A stretch of 64,000 bases of DNA, taken from assembly GCA_023388255.1 (NCBI GenBank), contig JAEWGO010000011.1, positions 1 to 64,000 of the forward strand, read 5' to 3'. Source of the DNA: Pseudomonadota bacterium (GTDB lineage: Bacteria; Pseudomonadota; Gammaproteobacteria; Xanthomonadales; Rhodanobacteraceae). Made by a program: the position numbers and the translations under genes. The stretch's first letter is position 1. Each line of letters opens with the position of its first letter. The notes beneath the pieces were generated by a model. That model was not told where the DNA came from, ran no database searches, and worked only from the letters and a program-made list of their open reading frames with translations. Below are positions 61,489 through 64,000 of this stretch, one piece after another.

Positions 61489-61523
61489 TGTTTGAAGTGC
61501 GACGTCCATCGACGTCTCATGAT

Positions 61524-61599
<76 letters not shown>

Positions 61600-61613
61600 G
61601 ATTGCAGACAAGG

Positions 61614-61629
61614 CCCCGGTTTTCCGGGG
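61614..61629 (+). terminator. Degenerate terminator after tRNA-Gly copy 2
   Basis: CCCCGG/CCGGGG with loop TTTT repeats the stem after copy 1, but its T-tract is interrupted (CGATATTTTCTG), so it may be weak. It is backed by a second hairpin at 61666. Confidence 0.5.
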
Positions 61630-61665
61630 CGATATTTTCTGCACGACGCCTAGAGACGTTCATCG

Positions 61666-61689
61666 ACCTCGCCACTGGCGAGGTTTTTT
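61666..61689 (+). terminator. Strong terminator closing the tRNA cluster
   Basis: ACCTCGCC pairs with GGCGAGGT around ACT, followed by an unbroken T run to 61689. It is a better terminator than the one just before it. Confidence 0.85.
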
Positions 61690-61888
61690 GTGCCTGCCGT
61701 TCAGCCACGTTGCAAGGTGATTTGCATGTGAGGCCGATGCGCGTCCATGTGCGCATTGCGTCGAAAGGCTTGAGCTGCGTTGGAGTCGCGGGGCGATCTG
61801 CATGCGCAGGACCTGACACGCTGCATGGTTCGTCTGCGGTGAATCATGCAAGCTTGCAGGATCTCGCGCGCACGAACGGAGCACAACG

Positions 61889-62200
61889 ATGATCGTTTCG
61901 GCAATGCTGTTGTCCGTGGGGCTCGCAGCCCAATCGCCCAATCCGTGGCCACGGAAAATGCGCGATATGGTGATCGTCGGGTGTGCCGCGAAGTTCATGC
62001 AGCCGGGCGCGTCCACCGATCAGTTGAAAGGAGTCGCCGTCGTCTGCGGCTGCCAGGCCGATGGCCTGGAGAAGATCATGAGCGCCGAGCAGATGGGCGA
62101 ACTCATGCGCATGGATGGCGACCAGCTGGATGGGAGCCCGTTGCTCGAAAAGTCCGCGAGGGTCACGGAGGGCTGCGCGAAGAGGCTGCTCGGCAACTAG
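61889..62200 (+). CDS. Small secreted cysteine-containing protein
   Basis: A 103-residue exported protein. A signal peptide (about 1-15, MIVSAMLLSVGLAAQ) is followed by a mostly helical mature part with four cysteines (C32, C53, C55 and C95 by eye), including a CGC near residue 54. CGGAGC lies nine bases before the ATG. No family recognised. It stands alone between the tRNA cluster and tRNA-Leu. Confidence 0.65.
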   Translation: MIVSAMLLSVGLAAQSPNPWPRKMRDMVIVGCAAKFMQPGASTDQLKGVAVVCGCQADGLEKIMSAEQMGELMRMDGDQLDGSPLLEKSARVTEGCAKRLLGN

Positions 62201-62269
62201 GCTGCCGGCATTGCGCGCTTGGGTGGAACGCATGTCTGCCGTGACCGGCGTGCGGACGGTGCGTCCAGA

Positions 62270-62356
62270 TGGTGCCCGGGGCGGGACTTGAACCCGCATG
62301 ACCTTGCGGTCGAGAGATTTTAAGTCTCTTGCGTATACCGATTTCGCCACCCGGGC
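62270..62356 (-). tRNA. tRNA-Leu (UAA)
   Basis: An 87-base minus-strand tRNA with long variable arm, acceptor GCCCGGG/CCCGGGC, loop CTTAAAA with anticodon TAA, and encoded CCA. In E. coli the same isoacceptor (leuZ) follows glyW-cysT on the same strand; here it is inverted and sits next to cysNC. Confidence 0.96.
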
Positions 62357-62421
62357 AGTGCGCCGCGATGGTAGCCGCTCGCAGGCGATTGGACCATCGA
62401 CGCGCGGGTGGCGCGAATCCA

Positions 62422-64000
62422 CTATCCCGGTTCGCGCACCACGCCGTGCCGCACGAGTAGTTCGACGATCGATGAGGCTGCGTCCTCCGGGTTCGTCTTC
62501 ATCGTCTCGATGTGCAGGTCTGGCGCCTGCGGCGTTTCATAGGGCGAGTCGATGCCGGTGAAGTTGCGCAGCTCGCCCTTGCGCGCCTTGCGGTACAGGC
62601 CCTTCGGGTCGCGTCGTTCGACGACGTCGAGTGGGGTGTCGACGAATACCTCGATGAACTCGCCGGCCTCGACCATGCTGCGCGCCAGCTGGCGTTCCGA
62701 GCGGAACGGCGAGATGAAGGCGGTGATCACGATGAGTCCCGCATCGACCATGAGCCTGGCGACCTCGCCGATGCGCCGGATGTTCTCGACGCGGTCGGCA
62801 TCGGTGAAGCCGAGGTCCTTGCTGAGGCCGTGGCGCACGTTGTCGCCGTCGAGCAGGTAGGTGCGCGCGCCGAGCGCATGCAGCTGCCGTTCGACGATGT
62901 TCGCGATTGTCGACTTGCCGCTGCCGGAGAGGCCTGTCAGCCACAGCACGCACGGCTTGTGGCCGTTCTGGCGCGCACGCGCCTGCTTGTCGACCTCGAC
63001 CGCCTGCCAGTGGATGTTCTGCGAGCGACGCAGCGCGAAGCGCAGCATGCCTGCACCGACAGTCTGGTTGGTGAAGCGATCGATGACGATGAAGCTGCCC
63101 ATGTCGCGGTTCTGCGCATAGGCGTCGAATGCGGCGGCATGATCAAGCGTGAGGTTGCAGACGCCGATCTCGTTGAGTTGCAGCGTCTTCGCGGCGAGGT
63201 GGTCGAGGCTGTTCACGTCGACCACGTACTTGGGCTGCCCGAACGTGGCGCCGATCGTGCTCGCGCCGAGTTTCACCAGGTAGGGCCGCCCCGGCAGCAT
63301 CGGCGCATCGGCCATCCATGCCAGCGTGGCTTCGAACTGATCGGCCAGGCCGGGTGGATCGTCGGCGGCGCAGATCACGTCACCGCGGCTGATGTCGATT
63401 TCGTCGGTGAGCGTGAGCGTGATCGACTGGCCATTGCGCGCCTCGGCGAGATCGCCGTCGAACGTGACGATGCGCGCGACCGTCGATTGGCGGCCCGACG
63501 GCAGCACGCGTACGGCGTCGCCGGGGCGTACGCGACCGCCGAGCAGGCGGCCGGAAAAGCCGCGGAAATCCAGATTCGGCCGATTCACCCATTGCACCGG
63601 CATGCGCAGCGGACCGCTATCGGCGTGCGTACCGACGTCGACGCTTTCGAGGTGTTGCAGCAGGGTCGGTCCGGAGTACCACGGCGTGTGCACGCCAGGC
63701 TTGGTGATGTTGTCGCCGTGCAGCGCGGACAGCGGGATGCTGACCAGATGATCGATGCCGAGCTTCGCGGCAAACGCGCGATAGTCGCGATCGATCGTCT
63801 CGAAGATGTCCTGCGACCAGTCGACCATGTCGAGCTTGTTCACCGCGAGCACGACGTGGCGGATACCGAGCAGCGCGACGAGATAGCCGTGCCGGCGCGT
63901 CTGGGTCAGCACGCCCTTGCGTGCATCGACGAGGATCACGGCGAGGTCGGCGGTCGATGCGCCGGTTGCCATGTTGCGCGTGTACTGCTCGTGCCCGGGC
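62422..64000 (-). CDS. cysNC: Bifunctional sulfate adenylyltransferase subunit 1 / APS kinase, N-terminus outside window
   Basis: The gene runs off the right edge; about 525 residues are visible. The visible start, PGHEQYTRNMATGASTADLA, holds the G3 region of the CysN GTPase; NKLD (G4) and the EF-Tu-like barrels follow. The C-terminal APS kinase (CysC) begins near LWLTGLSGSGKSTIANI and continues to YLLDGDNVRHGL, FISPFRSER and KGLYRKARKGELRNFTGID. The fusion makes APS and then PAPS from sulfate. The partner cysD should lie beyond the window, upstream of cysNC. Confidence 0.95.
   Translation of the reverse strand, partial: PGHEQYTRNMATGASTADLAVILVDARKGVLTQTRRHGYLVALLGIRHVVLAVNKLDMVDWSQDIFETIDRDYRAFAAKLGIDHLVSIPLSALHGDNITKPGVHTPWYSGPTLLQHLESVDVGTHADSGPLRMPVQWVNRPNLDFRGFSGRLLGGRVRPGDAVRVLPSGRQSTVARIVTFDGDLAEARNGQSITLTLTDEIDISRGDVICAADDPPGLADQFEATLAWMADAPMLPGRPYLVKLGASTIGATFGQPKYVVDVNSLDHLAAKTLQLNEIGVCNLTLDHAAAFDAYAQNRDMGSFIVIDRFTNQTVGAGMLRFALRRSQNIHWQAVEVDKQARARQNGHKPCVLWLTGLSGSGKSTIANIVERQLHALGARTYLLDGDNVRHGLSKDLGFTDADRVENIRRIGEVARLMVDAGLIVITAFISPFRSERQLARSMVEAGEFIEVFVDTPLDVVERRDPKGLYRKARKGELRNFTGIDSPYETPQAPDLHIETMKTNPEDAASSIVELLVRHGVVREPG

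Overview
The window looks like the chromosome of a GC-rich gammaproteobacterium of the Lysobacterales (Xanthomonadales), most likely a Rhodanobacteraceae or Dokdonella-like organism. The placement rests on the nuo operon followed by initiator tRNA-rimP-nusA-infB, the lolC-lolD-comEC-exbBD-msbA-lpxK order, and secreted proteins ending in a short IFxDGF-type tail. It is an inference from gene order and protein character, not from a database search. Coding density is high. I see no insertion sequence, prophage or CRISPR array.

Region 1 (1-14562) is the respiratory complex I operon, nuoA (3' end only) to nuoN. Most cistrons overlap or nearly abut. A 15-codon reading frame bridges nuoI and nuoJ. 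Region 2 (14643-24752) is the classical expression operon: initiator tRNA with its own promoter, two terminator-like hairpins, then rimP, nusA, infB, rbfA, truB, rpsO and pnp. Two oddities sit inside it: an inverted heptad-repeat element before rbfA, and an OmpA-domain remnant plus a zinc-ribbon membrane protein between rbfA and truB.

Region 3 (24755-43789) is accessory. It holds a PDZ lipoprotein, an NdvA-like ABC exporter, a BamE-like protein, a PadR regulator with a membrane sensor, and a minus-strand bufABC operon. That operon encodes a DUF692 (MNIO) enzyme, its HvfC/DUF2063 partner, and a secreted precursor in which all five cysteines lie in EGKCG or EGSCG motifs around an EF-hand pair. 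I consider it the most interesting system here. Upstream on the same strand are a secreted beta-propeller protein, two paralogous ToxR/CadC-like TPR regulators flanking two secreted proteins, and an MgtE-type magnesium transporter. A glycine-zipper lipoprotein and a cell-wall hydrolase follow.

Region 4 (44263-50023) groups succinate dehydrogenase with its biogenesis factors: divergent ygfZ, then DUF1674 (SDHAF4-type), sdhCDAB, a MAPEG protein, sdhE and a ygfX-like gene. Region 5 (50121-61120) is envelope biogenesis and repair: lolC/E, lolD, comEC, exbB, exbD, msbA, lpxK, uvrC and pgsA. Region 6 (61187-64000) is a tRNA cluster (Gly, Cys, a duplicated Gly, and an inverted Leu), a small secreted protein, and the 3' part of a bifunctional cysNC gene that runs off the window.
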